Below, piece after piece: positions 12,601-22,279 of a stretch of 64,000 nt of DNA (position 1 is its first letter; every line of letters starts with the position of its first letter). The notes under the pieces are model-generated. The model was not told the origin of the DNA. It worked only from the letters and a program-made list of their open reading frames with translations, and made no database searches. The DNA comes from Axinella damicornis (taxonomy: Eukaryota; Porifera; Demospongiae; Axinellida; Axinellidae), in NCBI GenBank assembly GCA_963931865.1, contig OZ007514.1, forward strand, positions 4,518,084 to 4,582,083, given 5' to 3'. The position numbers and the translations under genes are program-made.

Positions 12601-15600
12601 AAGTGCATGGAAACAAGTCTGCTTATAGCAGCATAGGCTTGAGGTTGCACTGCCTTTGTTCAGTGGAGATCTCCACAACCTCCTGCTCGATTATCTCTAT
12701 TCATTAGGTCAAATCCCACCAAAGACACAAAATGTAAATGAGGAATAATAACGAACCTAAAACCGATCTTTGTGGTACCCCAGACAACACTGTCGCAAAA
12801 GATTCGCCGGTCACACGTCACTCGATCGCCCCCCGTGCCTCGACGCCGAACGTTCTTAGACAGCTTTCGGGGAACATGACCAACAAGGGTGTATTCATGG
12901 AATACTTACGCATCATGCGCACCTTGTGTTGCACCTCAGGGCAGTGCCAGTACCAGTGCAGTTGATTATGCCACATGCTTTTTCAAAATGGGTTGTGCAT
13001 CACTATAGTGCTGAATTCCCCACTTCTGTTATAAATCTTATATGGAAGTTACCAAACTGAACAGATCACACAATCTTCACTTCAGCACTGAGGCATCTTA
13101 TGCATGATGCATGTGCACTGCGACAATGCAAACTGAGAGTGTTCAGTTCTTGGGTTTTGCTTCACATGCTTGACTTTCGGAGTGTACAACTTGTGTAAGA
13201 CTGTGTTCCTGCATAATTTCCTGCAGGAAATGATTGAGAGGTTCCTGTATAGAGGTATGTTCCAGATTATGTGCAATTTGTAAACTAGAGTACATTGTGT
13301 AGACTACGTAACCTCGTTCTAGCAACTCAATAAAGTGTGCGATACACGAGCGTGGAAACGCGGAAACGTTTCCGGAAACAAATGCGCACCCGCCTAATAC
13401 ATACCCTAAGCCCTGACCGTGCCCCTAAATTAATTATCGAGGCTTGGTATTCTACGTTCCCAGGCCCACACCTTTTCATTGCACGAAGAATTAATGCGCA
13501 GAGCCCGGTGGCTTTCGTCACGTGCATGATGTCAAGGGTAGAAAGGTGGCAGAAAGGACATAGTTGGACGTAGGCGCACTGAGGCAAGAAGTACCAGATC
13601 GATAGCTTGCCACACGAATCTATAGCTATCCAGGGGGCGACTGTCTTGAATGTGTAGTTGTTGAACAATACGCAAAACTTTGCCTTATCAATCTGAAAAT
13701 TTCAGCCATTTGTCAATTACGTCATGCTCATGTGAGGAAAGATACCAAGCTCTCCCCACTTTTCCATACTGCAAGCGATGAAAAGCGGGGCGGGGCCCTG
13801 GAAACTACGTAGCTGTATGCATCCAGCTGATAAGCAGTTACATTTCCATAAAATTGGGTCTAACTTTATTGTACTGGTCCTATGTAGAATTGCCATCAAT
13901 TACCAATGTGTAGATGTGTGCGCACACTGAACCTATTGTGCATTGTACTCATTTCCAAGGTGATGACAGAAACATACTGAAGGTGTTTGTTGCTGGAAGG
14001 GAGGTCATGCCTCAAGGCACTGGAACCTTCACAATTTCATTTGTTAACAACAGCCCAAGAGTTGTTGGGAGTGATGTCACTGTGGATGTAAGTGTCAATA
14101 CGCCAACACAGTCACTTACGTGCCATCTCCGTGGAGTCAGTGGAGTCAGTCAGGAGTTCTCTAATGAACAGGACTGTGAGTACATTAACAATTTAGAAAT
14201 TTCAGCTTACAGCAGCTTGATTTTGTTACTCATGTTCCATCTTTTAGGTTCTTCACTGAGTGTCTTGTATCCAAATCTCAATGCTGGGAAGTATGTGTTG
14301 CGAGTAGTAGGAATTGCTGTCACCGGAGAAAGGGATGTGCTGAGAAGAGAATTCCAAATTGGTAATTTAATGCAACACTCCATTGGTATTAGGACAAGTA
14401 GGGGATTTAGTGATAGTCCATTGACTTTAATCCACATTGATAGCTGTACGGTTTTGGGAGGGGGCATCTCGGAAGAGGAGAGGATCTTGTTCTCCCTGCC
14501 AGTTCGTAGTGGGGGGCTGGGGATCCGGGACGCTGTTGAGTCAGCAGATGTGGCATATCACGCATCAAAGGAAAGCACGGCTAAGATCGTAAGTGCCATC
14601 AAAGGGGCCGAGGAGTTCTCTGTTCAGGAACACAGGGGGGCAATTGCTGAGTCACACACATTGCTGAGTGTACTAATTTCTATTGTATGTAGGTGGCTGC
14701 ACAGTGAATCTAATAAACCGTGGTATTGTGGTTAGCGGGGACACGGTTTCTATTCAGTTTGCTGTAAATGGTGATGCTACCACTCACACCTGCCGAATGG
14801 ACCGACGTCAATCACAACAATGTAAGTCTGTTAGCAGTGGCACACTATATCTGGAAATTTTTGTGTGGTAAAATTTTCGTGTTTTATTATTTCGTGTCAT
14901 AATATTTTCCTGGATTGGGTTACCCACGAATAAATTTTTACGGCAACTTCTCTGACACGCGGAGAAAAGAATTACGAAGGGCTTGCTGCAAGGCGCTAGG
15001 CTACCGTGTTTATTCGGAACCTCCAATTGTGAAGCAGCTGTTGGCCAAGAACTCGTGAATGAAAAACTAGGAACGCCACAGACAGGTACCAGCGTACGAT
15101 ATGGCTGTAAAGAACGAAACGATTATCGGACACTTACCGCCGCAAGAAAGGTGCCGCGTGTTTGCTCTCTATTCACAAGGAGACCGTCCCTTGGTTGCAG
15201 GTAGCTGTCTAACGAGGGCCATCTCGCGAAGTAACTAGCTAGCATCGCGAAAAGATTCTGACTGTAACAACTATTCACTCGTGTAAAAATAATTTTGTGT
15301 ATAAAATTATCGTGGTTTATGGCAACCACGAAAATATTTTTACAACGAAAATTTCCAGATATACGGTATCTGTCCATGTTAGTCAATATCATGAGCTACC
15401 ATGCAATTAGTTTGCTACATTTGGGTAACTTAACTTAATCAGAGAAAGGAGCTTTACCAGAAATCATTGAGTGTGTGCAATTAGTGCATTTGTATCTCTC
15501 TGAACTGTCACTGTTCTCCCTGCATGTGTGTAGGTGAGAGCCCAGTAACGTATTCTGGGTTGTCTACTGGAGAGCACCGAATTCAGGTGTCACCTCATGG

Positions 15601-15652
15601 CTGTACTGCTGGATCAAGCTTCAGGCTGAGTGACAAGTTTACTGTTCCCTGA
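654..15652 (+). CDS. GDA-like: Secreted guanine deaminase with C-terminal Ig-like repeats (multi-exon)
   Basis: Guanine deaminase converts guanine to xanthine. Exons I place: 654-827, 974-1062, 2546-2720, 2976-3063, 4173-4287, 4431-4458, 7013-7123, 8704-8784, 10856-10936, 11497-11564, 11692-11853, 11943-11977, 12305-12397, 13227-13254, 13960-14175, 14248-14361, 14693-14821, 15534-15652. All have AG/GT borders, and phases join except between 8784 and 10856. Family motifs in order: FRGTIVHS, MPGFVDTHFH (HxH zinc ligands), REGTTTAVY, QIHYAEG (third His and Glu), SIAHCPNSNL, GIKVGLGTD (Asp built across a splice), GNFE-VGKQFDALLID, FLYRGDDRNI-VFVAGREV. Known animal GDA is cytosolic and stops here; this one begins with a hydrophobic signal peptide (FLLVLLAGWCAVTVTTAQ) and runs on about 170 residues. 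About 635 codons are visible. The exon with the catalytic AHG-type His was not found in 8785-10855. The last five exons before the extension recur as broken copies at 33 and 43-46 kb. Family assignment is near certain; the full gene model is inferred. Confidence 0.9.
1636..1755. repeat. Fold-back repeat in deaminase intron
   Basis: A sequence around cgatcaccgtcttgtgatct appears as two direct copies (1649, 1679) and then in inverted form at about 1719-1750 (gaagatcacaagatggtgat). Short imperfect stem; probably the end of a degraded transposon. Confidence 0.5.
1899..2324. mobile_element. Fold-back MITE, ctagcccctc terminal family
   Basis: Inverted ends of about 75 bp: left tagccgctagcccctcttt, right (reverse complement) tagccgctagcccctcttc, continuing through a GC-rich gcacggc / gccgtgc core. 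It lies in the large intron between deaminase exons 2 and 3. The same end sequence makes up the 72-bp satellite at 16.55 kb and the nested element at 30.34 kb. I see no clear target duplication. Confidence 0.7.
3338..3547. mobile_element. Short MITE with ~30-bp TIRs (caagagttcataac family)
   Basis: Left end caagagttcataacaataa and right end ttgttatgaactcttg are reverse complements, followed inward by gagtgtgcaactgcc and its complement. A relative with the same ends is at 48542-48768. It lies in the deaminase intron. Confidence 0.7.
3662..3698. repeat. Small inverted repeat ggccataatagggac
   Basis: The sequence ggccataataggga is followed after a few bases by tcccctattatggcc, a compact hairpin. 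Another half copy (cccctattatggcc) lies at 3276. Confidence 0.5.
5029..5270 (+). pseudogene. HIRAN-like domain remnant
   Basis: The + strand reads VGHIPQELSKNV with stops soon after, then a shifted frame RVTGE. The same words occur on the minus strand at 12.80-12.90 kb. The VGH(I/V)P-x(4)-S ... VTG pattern is that of HIRAN-type domains, which are abundant in sponge and cnidarian genomes. It is broken by stops and lies in a deaminase intron. Family call is from memory of motif patterns. Confidence 0.4.
5797..5828. repeat. Solo end of the ggggcgagcctgagcgag family
   Basis: The string ttggggcgaacctgagcgag followed by ccccacat matches the termini of the elements at 54797 and 59535. No matching second end was found nearby. 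Confidence 0.45.
7554..8186. mobile_element. Long-TIR MITE, tagcctcgttcccagg family, 9-bp TSD
   Basis: Ends are tagcctcgttcccaggccgc and the complement gcggcctgggaacgaggcta, with arms continuing through ggcctggtat ... ataccaggcc. The element is flanked by the exact 9-bp direct repeat ctgcagcct (7545-7553 and 8187-8195). Length 633 bp. Nine-bp duplications with long TIRs are the Mutator-like signature. It lies in a deaminase intron. Confidence 0.88.
9200..9311. repeat. Long near-perfect hairpin
   Basis: Arm acagtgtgtatagggaaata plus cgagtctgttgccgtattgt is repeated inverted as acaatacggcaacagacgag ... cagtacacactgt. The loop is only about 15 nt (cgtatgccgcaggcacg). Probably a deleted fold-back transposon. 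Confidence 0.65.
9966..10010. repeat. Compact hairpin agagcaactagggtgat
   Basis: The arm agagcaactagggtgatat is inverted after a few bases as atatcaccctagttgctct. Perfect arms of about 19 bp. Intronic. Confidence 0.7.
11132..11344 (+). pseudogene. HIRAN-like domain N-terminal fragment
   Basis: The ORF starts MEDELAIELCMRGYHVYSNA, then GEELLCEREPRDSN and YAL. The RGYHVY ... GE-x-L-x-C-x-RE-x-x-N-x-YA pattern is the N-terminal half of HIRAN-type domains. Similarity ends at about 11266, where the reading continues without recognisable homology to a stop at 11342. It sits between two deaminase exons on the same strand; I treat it as an inserted fragment, not a deaminase exon. Confidence 0.45.
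12523..12595 (-). tRNA. tRNA-Thr(AGT)-like sequence, probably a pseudogene or SINE head
   Basis: Read on the minus strand, 73 nt fold as a cloverleaf. The acceptor stem GGCTCCA/TAGAGCC has one mismatch. The D arm has CTGGTAAGAGC, the anticodon loop is CTAGTAT (AGT), and the T arm is CTCGG-TTCAAAT-CCCAG with one mismatch. The anticodon stem is weak. It lies in a stretch (about 12507-13150) that is absent from the paralogous intron at 45.07-45.10 kb, so it came in with an insertion. An active tRNA is unlikely. Confidence 0.55.
12700..12900 (-). pseudogene. LINE reverse transcriptase fragment next to a HIRAN-like piece
   Basis: The minus strand reads VLSGVPQRSVLGSLLFLIYI, the conserved GVPQGSVLGPLLF-x-IYI block of non-LTR reverse transcriptases, at about 12800-12735. 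Immediately upstream in another frame are VGHVPRKLSKNV and VTGE, matching the fragment at 5.03 kb. The two may have been joined by transposition. Both are very short and broken. Confidence 0.6.
13453..13811. mobile_element. Degenerate long-TIR MITE in deaminase intron
   Basis: Left tacgttcccaggcccacacc and right ggggccctggaaactacgta are inverted ends. The interior shares with the copy at 35296 the sequences tgaggaaagatacca and gtgtagttgttgaacaatac. It lies between the 28-nt exon and the exon that starts the C-terminal extension. Confidence 0.6.
13960..15652 (+). CDS. C-terminal extension of the deaminase: two cysteine-paired Ig-like repeats
   Basis: After the last deaminase motif (GDDRNILKVFVAGREV) the same exon continues as a beta-rich segment. 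Repeat 1 has VTVDVSVNTPTQSLTCHLRG, then a second Cys made across the splice 14175/14248, then SSLSVLYPNLNAGKYVLRVV. Repeat 2 has VSGDTVSIQFAVNGDATTHT followed by CRMDR, a second Cys again made across the splice 14821/15534, then ESPVTYSGLSTGEHRIQV. The pattern of a first Cys, a second Cys, Y-x-x-L-x-x-G-x-H/Y-x-x-x-V resembles the Ig-like repeats of many secreted bacterial and animal proteins (C-x-LDG ... C-xSP-x-x-Y-x-x-L-x-x-G-x-H). The stop is at 15650-15652. Both repeats place an intron at the second Cys in the same phase, which suggests internal duplication with the intron. A role in adhesion or glycan binding is a guess. Confidence 0.7.
14847..15362. mobile_element. Fold-back element in last deaminase intron
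   Basis: Left end atatctggaaatttttgtg and right end cgaaaatttccagatat are inverted; inner arms carry taaaattttcgtg and cacgaaaatattttta. About 516 bp, filling most of the intron between 14821 and 15534. Confidence 0.6.
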
Positions 15653-16547
15653 CAGGGAATGGGTGCGTGTAGTGCCTAATAGATAGGTTTGTGATTCTGG
15701 CGCATATTTGATTGTGTAGAATAGCAAGTTCGAACTCTGACTATAGGATTGCAGTGCTTAGGCAGATAACAATTTTAGCCACTTTTGGTGCATTTCTCTT
15801 GCACTGATGAGATAAAATTAATATGGTCACTATATAGGTTAAATGATGAAACCGAGGGGTCTACGGGATTTAGAGCCCCACGGAAACTATATAGACACCC
15901 GCGCGCAAAGCGCAAGCCTAGGGAGTTTATAGGTTTCCAAGGCTCCACACTACCTGTACTCGTCTGGCTAGGCTACAGCGCTCGTGCGCAAGACCGAATC
16001 ATGAACTGTACAATAGAGGTATCTAGCTATGATGCTAAATGTAGCTATGACTAACTACAGGAAATTTACAGGTGTATAAGTAAAATTTACAGGTGTATAA
16101 GTAAATTTACAGGTGTATAAGTGAATTAAACCCCCTTCAATTGACCAATCATATCACAGTATTTCACTGAAGTATATACGTATAGTATAAATAGTGATAA
16201 CCAATGACTGCATGTGGGCCACCATGTTTTGGTCTTTTACAGTAAGAAAAATATGACACTCCTTTCGGAATTTCATATTGTGATGTGTCATGCAGAGGAC
16301 ACTTTGTTGGCAATCATTCAAGTGCATGGCTCTCAATAATTATTGTGAAGTGGTAAAGCGCTTGGTAGCAGGCACATTGTATGCTTTTAAAGGACACTAT
16401 TTGGTTACAAGCATGCAGGCACATTAGCCTCGTTCCCAGGCCATCTCCCGACGGTGTGGGAACGAAGCTAGGCACATTGCAAATGGGAGTACCTTATGAC
16501 ATGACCTTGTCCACATTACTCTAGAGCTGCATGCTCCACAGTCTAAC
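15653..16547. other. 3' flank of the deaminase gene; no gene seen
   Basis: Holds a three-and-a-half copy tandem repeat of aatttacaggtgtataagta (about 16064-16121) and a tiny element at about 16430-16470 with tagcctcgttcccaggcc and gtgggaacgaagcta ends flanked by ggcacatt-type repeats. No other coding signal recognised. Confidence 0.6.
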
Positions 16548-17073
16548 CACTAGCCCCTCTCCGCTAGGCCGGTTAAGTGTAACCGGCCTAGCGGAGAGGG
16601 GTTAGTGGCTAGACTGCATGCTCCACTGAGAGTGTGGTGATGAAGGAAGTGTAACCGGCCTAGCGGAGAGGGGCTAGTGGCTAGACTGCAGGCTCCACTG
16701 AGAGTGTGGTGATGAAGGAAGTGTAACTGGCCTAGCGGAGAGGGGCTAGTGGCTAGACTGCATGCTCCACTGAGAGTGTGGTGATGAAGGAAGTGTAACC
16801 GGCCTAGCGGAGAGGGGCTAGTGGCTAGACTGCAGGCTCCACTGAGAGTGTGGTGATGAAGGAAGTGTAACCGGCCTAGCGGAGAGGGGCTAGTGGCTAG
16901 ACTGCATGCTCCACTGAGAGTGTGGTGATGAAGGAAGTGTAACCGGCCTAGCGGAGAGGGGTTAGTGCATGCTCCACTGAGAGTGTGGTGATGAAGGAAG
17001 TGTAACCGGCCTAGCGGAGAGGGGCTAGTGGCTAGACTGCAGGCTCCACTGAGAGTGTGGTGATGTAACCGGC
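16548..17073. repeat. 72-bp tandem satellite headed by a hairpin
   Basis: The word ctccactgagagtgtggtga recurs at 16621, 16693, 16765, 16837, 16909, 16972 and 17044, spacing 72 bp except one 63-bp unit. Each unit contains gtaaccggcctagcggagag and ggctagtggctagactgc. The array is headed by an inverted copy (ccactagcccctctccgcta, 16549) that forms a hairpin with the first unit. The unit is related to the termini of the ctagcccctc MITE family, so the satellite probably grew from a MITE end. The 187-codon minus-strand ORF over it is only the repeat. Confidence 0.92.
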
Positions 17074-17129
17074 CTATAGTGCAGCCAACTTTGGTATTCT
17101 TAATCAGTTGCACTTCCGGAAATCTACTT

Positions 17130-18490
17130 AGCCGGTTAACATTATCAGGGTTGCCTTAGTTGCGGCTTAAGTATGTAGCAAACAATGTTCATCAAGCAGA
17201 TCCTTTGCCACTATAATTATATAGGTCATCCATGCAATTTCACATACAAATGGATAGCAATTAGCTGAATCACATACCGTATGTATACGCAATTAAGAAA
17301 CATTCTGTACATTCTTTGATCACCGCGCCCATCCACTGGAGCCAACGATTCTTAGTTACACTTCTGGCAATCTACTTATAGCCAAAATAAAGAGTTTCCT
17401 TAGTTGCGGTTTCAATAGCAAACAATGTACACCAAGTCGATCCTTTGCCACTATAATTATAATTATAGGTCATCCAATTTCACATACAAATGGATAGCAA
17501 TTAGCTGAATCACATACCATACGTACACAATTAAGAAACTTTGTGTACATTCTTTGATCACCGCGCCCATGCACTGGAGCCAACGATTCTTAGTTACACT
17601 TCTGGCAATCTACTTATAGCCAAAATAAAGAGTTTCCTTAGTTGCGGTTTCAATAGCAAACAATGTACACCAAGTCGATCCTTTGCCACTATAATTATAA
17701 TTATAGGTCATCCAATTTCACATACAAATGGATAGCAATTAGCTGAATCACATACCATACGTATACAATTAAGAAACTTTGTGTACATTCTTTGATCACC
17801 GCGCCCATGCACTGGAGCCAACGATTCTTAGTTGCACTTCTGGCAATCTACTTATAGCCAAAATAAAGAGTTTCCTTAGTTGCAGCTTCAATAGCAAACA
17901 ATGTACACCAAGTCGATCCTTTGCCACTATAATTGGTCATCCAATTTCACATACAAATGGATAGCAATTAGCTGAATCACATACCATACGTATACCATTA
18001 AGAAACTTTGTGTACATTCTTTGATCACCGCGCCCATGCACTGGAGCCAACGATTCTTAGTTGCACTTCTGGCAATCTACTTTTAATAAAGAGTTTCCTT
18101 AGTTGCGGCTTCAATAGCAAACAATGTACACCAAGCAGATCCTTTGCCACTATAATTATAATTATAGGTCATCCAATTTCACATACAAATGGATAGCAAT
18201 TAGCTGAATCACATACCATACGTATACCATTAAGAAACTTTGTGTACATTCTTTGATCACCGCGCCCATGCACTGGAGCCAACGATTCTTAGTTGCACTT
18301 CTGGCAATCTACTTATAGCCAAAATAAAGAGTTTCCTTAGTTGCGGCTTCAATAGCAAACAATGTACACCAAGCAGATCCTTTGCCACTACAATTGTATA
18401 GGTACGTCATCCAATTTCACATACAAATGGATAGCAATTAGCTGAATACGTATACAATTAAGAAACTTTGTGTACATTCTTTGGTACTAC
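17130..18490. repeat. ~230-bp tandem satellite, about five to six units
   Basis: The anchor attctttgatcaccgcgccc occurs at 17311, 17549, 17787, 18016 and 18248, with a diverged end at 18476, so units are 228-238 bp. Length differences come mainly from the number of ataatt repeats and small deletions. The first unit is most diverged (from about 17110). Reading frames inside (MCTFFDHRAHALEP...) are repeat artefacts. Confidence 0.92.
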
Positions 18491-19033
18491 CATAAGTATA
18501 ATATCAGAAACCTAATTAACCAACACTGCAACTATGACAGACAGAACCAATTTGTTTTTCACACTTTTACGTAATGGCCTCTTGCCGTATAAGGTAAAAG
18601 TTTGGGATGTGTGAACACCTATACTACTTCTGCTAGGGTGCGCATGCTGAGTTTGACGCTCCTTCGGCGGCTCATGCACTCCTGCTGTGCCTAATTCTCT
18701 ACCGGTAAAGCACATGCACTTATATAATTGGTATAATAGAGGGCATGCGCTCAAGCCACATCCAATCAGATGTCATAGATGTATCTGAGAAGTGCTCATT
18801 ACTGCATGACGAGTAGTTGCTGAATCAGGAAATTTATGAGGCACACAGATCACTAATAAAATGACTTCTTGGCACACAGATCAATCAATAACCTCACTGT
18901 AGCTAAATGTTACTCACCACAATCATACATTACTCAGCTATAATCAGTTTGCAAGTGTCTGCCTCAGTTAATCGAGCCATAAGTGTACACAGTGATTAGC
19001 CTTCTCCGATCCACATTAGCCATTTCTTTGGGC

Positions 19034-22000
19034 TCAGCAACTCTGTGTTCTTGTGCAGCCTGTAGGTGATAATGTTTCATACCCGTTTGGGTTTATCAGC
19101 CGGTCTGGAAGGGAGTCAGTATCAGACTCAGATTCTACTTCTGCTTCAGCTTGACCCGTATGTCTGTTCGCCGTTCTGTGTCTCTTCAAGTCTGTGTATT
19201 TCCTTTTGAGGCATTGAGTGATTCCAGTCACATCTGCCAGCTGAAAGGCAATGATGCCAATGAACGTTGTGAGTACTATGGTGACAGAGGTGTATCCAAC
19301 AGCAAGCTGATTCCATCCTGAATGACTGACGTGGTAGGTGGAACTAGCCAGGATGATTAGGTTCAGAGCAAACGAACCTTCTAGAGCATCTAGATGACTA
19401 TTCTTGTAAATTCCACCACTAGCCCAGGTCACAGTTGCAGAATACCAGTTCCTACTAGCAGGTTAATACTAGGGTCTTGTTGAGGATTGAAGGCAAAGAC
19501 TAGAAGAAGAATGAAGCGAAGCACAAGCAGCAGTCCAGGCCAGTAGCGATGTCTTGCTTTGTAAGGAGCATGGTATGAATCCATGAAAAACTTCAGCCTA
19601 GCACTGTTAACCCATGGAAAGAGCCTCAGGTGTGATACAGCCTGCAGCCACTGACCGAAGACGAGAAGGAGAGTATAAGGAATGAAAAGGAAGAGGAAGA
19701 CAAGTACTGCCAACACGAAGAGTGGAATATGTTTTATACTGAGGTAGTCAGTGTTTGCATCATACAGCCACACCCCACTTTTGTGTGTTGGGTATTCAGG
19801 TGACATGAATTACAGCAATCAAACTGCGTAGGCTATATGAAAGAAAGATGAGCATACGTTGCCAAGACAGAAACTGGGTTGTTGCCCAGCAATTTGTAAA
19901 TCTGTGTGAGAAATGGCTAGCAAATATTACGAGTCCTACTATCACCCAAATATAGGGAATACACACTGAAGCCACAGTTTGCTGTATTCATTCATCTCTT
20001 TGAAGAAACATATTTCAACCCTGAAGTCAAGGTTTAGCCATGCAATGAAGACTGATAAAATGTTACTAGATTCCACTGGTATTAGAATAGTACGGTTTAC
20101 TCCAACAATATTAGCATAGAACACTAGCCCACTGAGTAATCCTGTGCTATAGTCAGTTTGCTGACAAGGAGAAAGAAGACCAGAGCTATTCCCATCAGTG
20201 CGAAAGGGATGAGCAAGACAAGATGGATATTGGTGCACTGCTTGCATTGAGAAGTTCCTAGTACAAGACTGTAACCTTTCTTGCAAGCTCCGCACAAGAG
20301 ACCTGACCTGTTGTGTGCACACTGCAAGGCTGTATTGTTAAGAGGAAAGTCCACTGTATGAGAGACACAATAGTCAAAAAGGGCAGTGTGTTTGTGTATT
20401 TGGTAAGTCTTCAGTTACAGACACATGCATGATTGTTCTATCACTGAAAGGTTAAAGCCAGGTGGGCAGATTTACATCCAGCTCATGCAAGATCCAGTCC
20501 ACTGCTAATTGTTGAACATGGGCCATCTGCATACAACTCTAACTCTATATACACTGTCAGACAGTGAAAACACAGTGTATAGTTGAGAATGGTGCAAGTA
20601 CTTTTTGTTGCTTGGAGATAATGCAGAGGAAGAAGGTTACCTATGTGTGTGTATATGCGACCGAAAGGTACCCATAAGCCAAATGACCTCTGATATTTGC
20701 AGGAACTGTTCCATTCTCTGTCCGACTGCGACCACAGACACATGGAATGTTTCCACAGGATGCACTGTGTATGATTCACGCGACTTACTGCAGTCAGGGT
20801 GGTTGTTTTCACATGGGCAAATACGAATTGGTTCAGAGGATATGCTTGAATATGTACCGTCATTTTCAATATGGACTAACATGTCAAATGCTTTCCAGAA
20901 TTATACGATTCCAGGCCAGTAAGTTTGCAGTAATCTACTACACCCCCAAACAGCACACTGCCTGCATCATCAGCATAGTTATCTTTGAAAACAAAATGAG
21001 CGTCATGCAATACCATTGGACAGCTTCTGGCCTGGGAGCTGAAAGAAGCGCTAGCCTTCATGTTTGTGTTATGTGTGTAAAATAAAATTCAACACAGTAG
21101 CCAGTATGAATATATATTGCTCCTCCAAACTGCACGTGATTGCTCTCCCAGTATTGTGTTACGTGAAATGGAAACGGTGGAATTGAACACATATGGACAG
21201 CCCCACCCAAGGTTTTTGCTGAGTTGTTGGTAAAGTTGCTAGTTTCGGTGAAACTCAGTGCTATATTATGACCTGCATAAATCGCACCACCTCTGTTTGC
21301 TGAGTTATTGATGAAGTTGGTAGCTAGTTCCAGTGAAACTCAGCGATGTGGTGTGCTCTGCAACAATCGCACCACCTCGGTTTGCTGAGTTGTTGATGAA
21401 GTTGCTAGTTCCTGTGAAACTCAATGTGCTGTATTGTGCAGCAATTGCACCACCATTGTTGTTGATGAAGTTGCTAGTTCCAGTGAAACTCAGTGGTTTG
21501 GTTTGACTTTTGCATAAATCACACCACATGCAATAACGTGGTGCTGAGTTGTTGATTCCTGGGTTTACATTAACATTGCCGATGAACTTGGAGGTTCCAG
21601 TGATGCTGACGGAGCTAGCTGATGCCCAGATTGCTAGCTACACCAGATCTAAGAGTTTGAGAAGTTGTGAGTTGTTTATGAAGTGGATATTTCCGGTGGA
21701 CTTCAGACTGCAGCTGATCATAGAGATACCTGCTGAGCGAAAAGTTGCATGATTTCTAAGGAAAGTTGTGTTACCAATGAACGTCAGCTTGCTATAAACA
21801 GCAGTGATGCCACATCCTCCTACACAGGAGTTAGGTGTGAGCCCTTCATGATCACAGTGGTTTTGTGTGAACTCATTGTTCTCTACTAGAGTTATACTGG
21901 TGTGATATACTGCAAGTGCAGTGCCGAGGTTGTCATGGAAGGAACAATTTAACTACTTTAGCATACTGTATAGATATCAAAAGTGTATTTATCAAAATTC

Positions 22001-22260
22001 CTGCCACAAGAGGTAAAAGTCAAAGAATGGATTTTGAATAATATTATACTCTTGAAGCTGCATGAAGCCGACTGACCCCATTGCAAGCAACTGTTTCTAC
22101 ACAACCTGAAGAAGACTCTCCATACATGGTCAAACTGGATATGCCATGTGTGGGCAACAGTGATATTCATATCAAGGGTGTGGTTACCTGGCAAGAACAG
22201 CATAGTGGTGGGGGAAGTGAAATATGCTTTGCTTTTTCGTGCACACCGAGTTAGTGTCAC
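19034..22260 (-). pseudogene. Beta-helix / multi-TM receptor-like protein, frameshifted
   Basis: Read on the minus strand from 22260. It begins with an N-terminal piece with LFLPGNHTLDMNI, then repeats of the type SFTGTSNFINNSANRGGAI and NNGGAIAAQYST (21530-21180), typical of right-handed beta-helix/Pmp-like proteins. Next come a cysteine-rich segment (RICPCENNHPDCSKSRESYT), the segment CAHNRSGLLCGACKKGYSL, and several hydrophobic helices (HLVLLIPFALMGIALVFFLL, IPLFVLAVLVFLFLFIPYTL). It ends in an acidic tail (EAEVESESDTDSLPDRL) and a stop at 19036. Consecutive pieces sit in different frames without splice sites: near 21320 (4 extra bases, gtag), 20700, 20150, 19935, 19870, 19805 and 19440. 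I therefore call it a pseudogene; uncorrected sequence errors are the alternative. Sponges have many such proteins. Confidence 0.7.
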
Positions 22261-22279
22261 ATTTTTGAGTTTGTCCCCA

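Noticed and set aside
14207..14467. Minus-strand 86-codon ORF
   Set aside because: Antisense shadow of a deaminase C-terminal exon.
16550..17113. 187-codon minus-strand ORF with repeated HHHTLSGACSLATSPSPLG
   Set aside because: It is the 72-bp satellite (a multiple of three) read in one frame; no independent coding evidence.
16548..18490. Regularly spaced repeats resembling a CRISPR array
   Set aside because: Units are 72 or ~230 bp and contiguous, without variable spacers, in a eukaryotic context with no cas genes.
20605..21085. Plus-strand ORFs of 105-112 codons
   Set aside because: They lie antisense to the recognisable beta-helix/multi-TM pseudogene.
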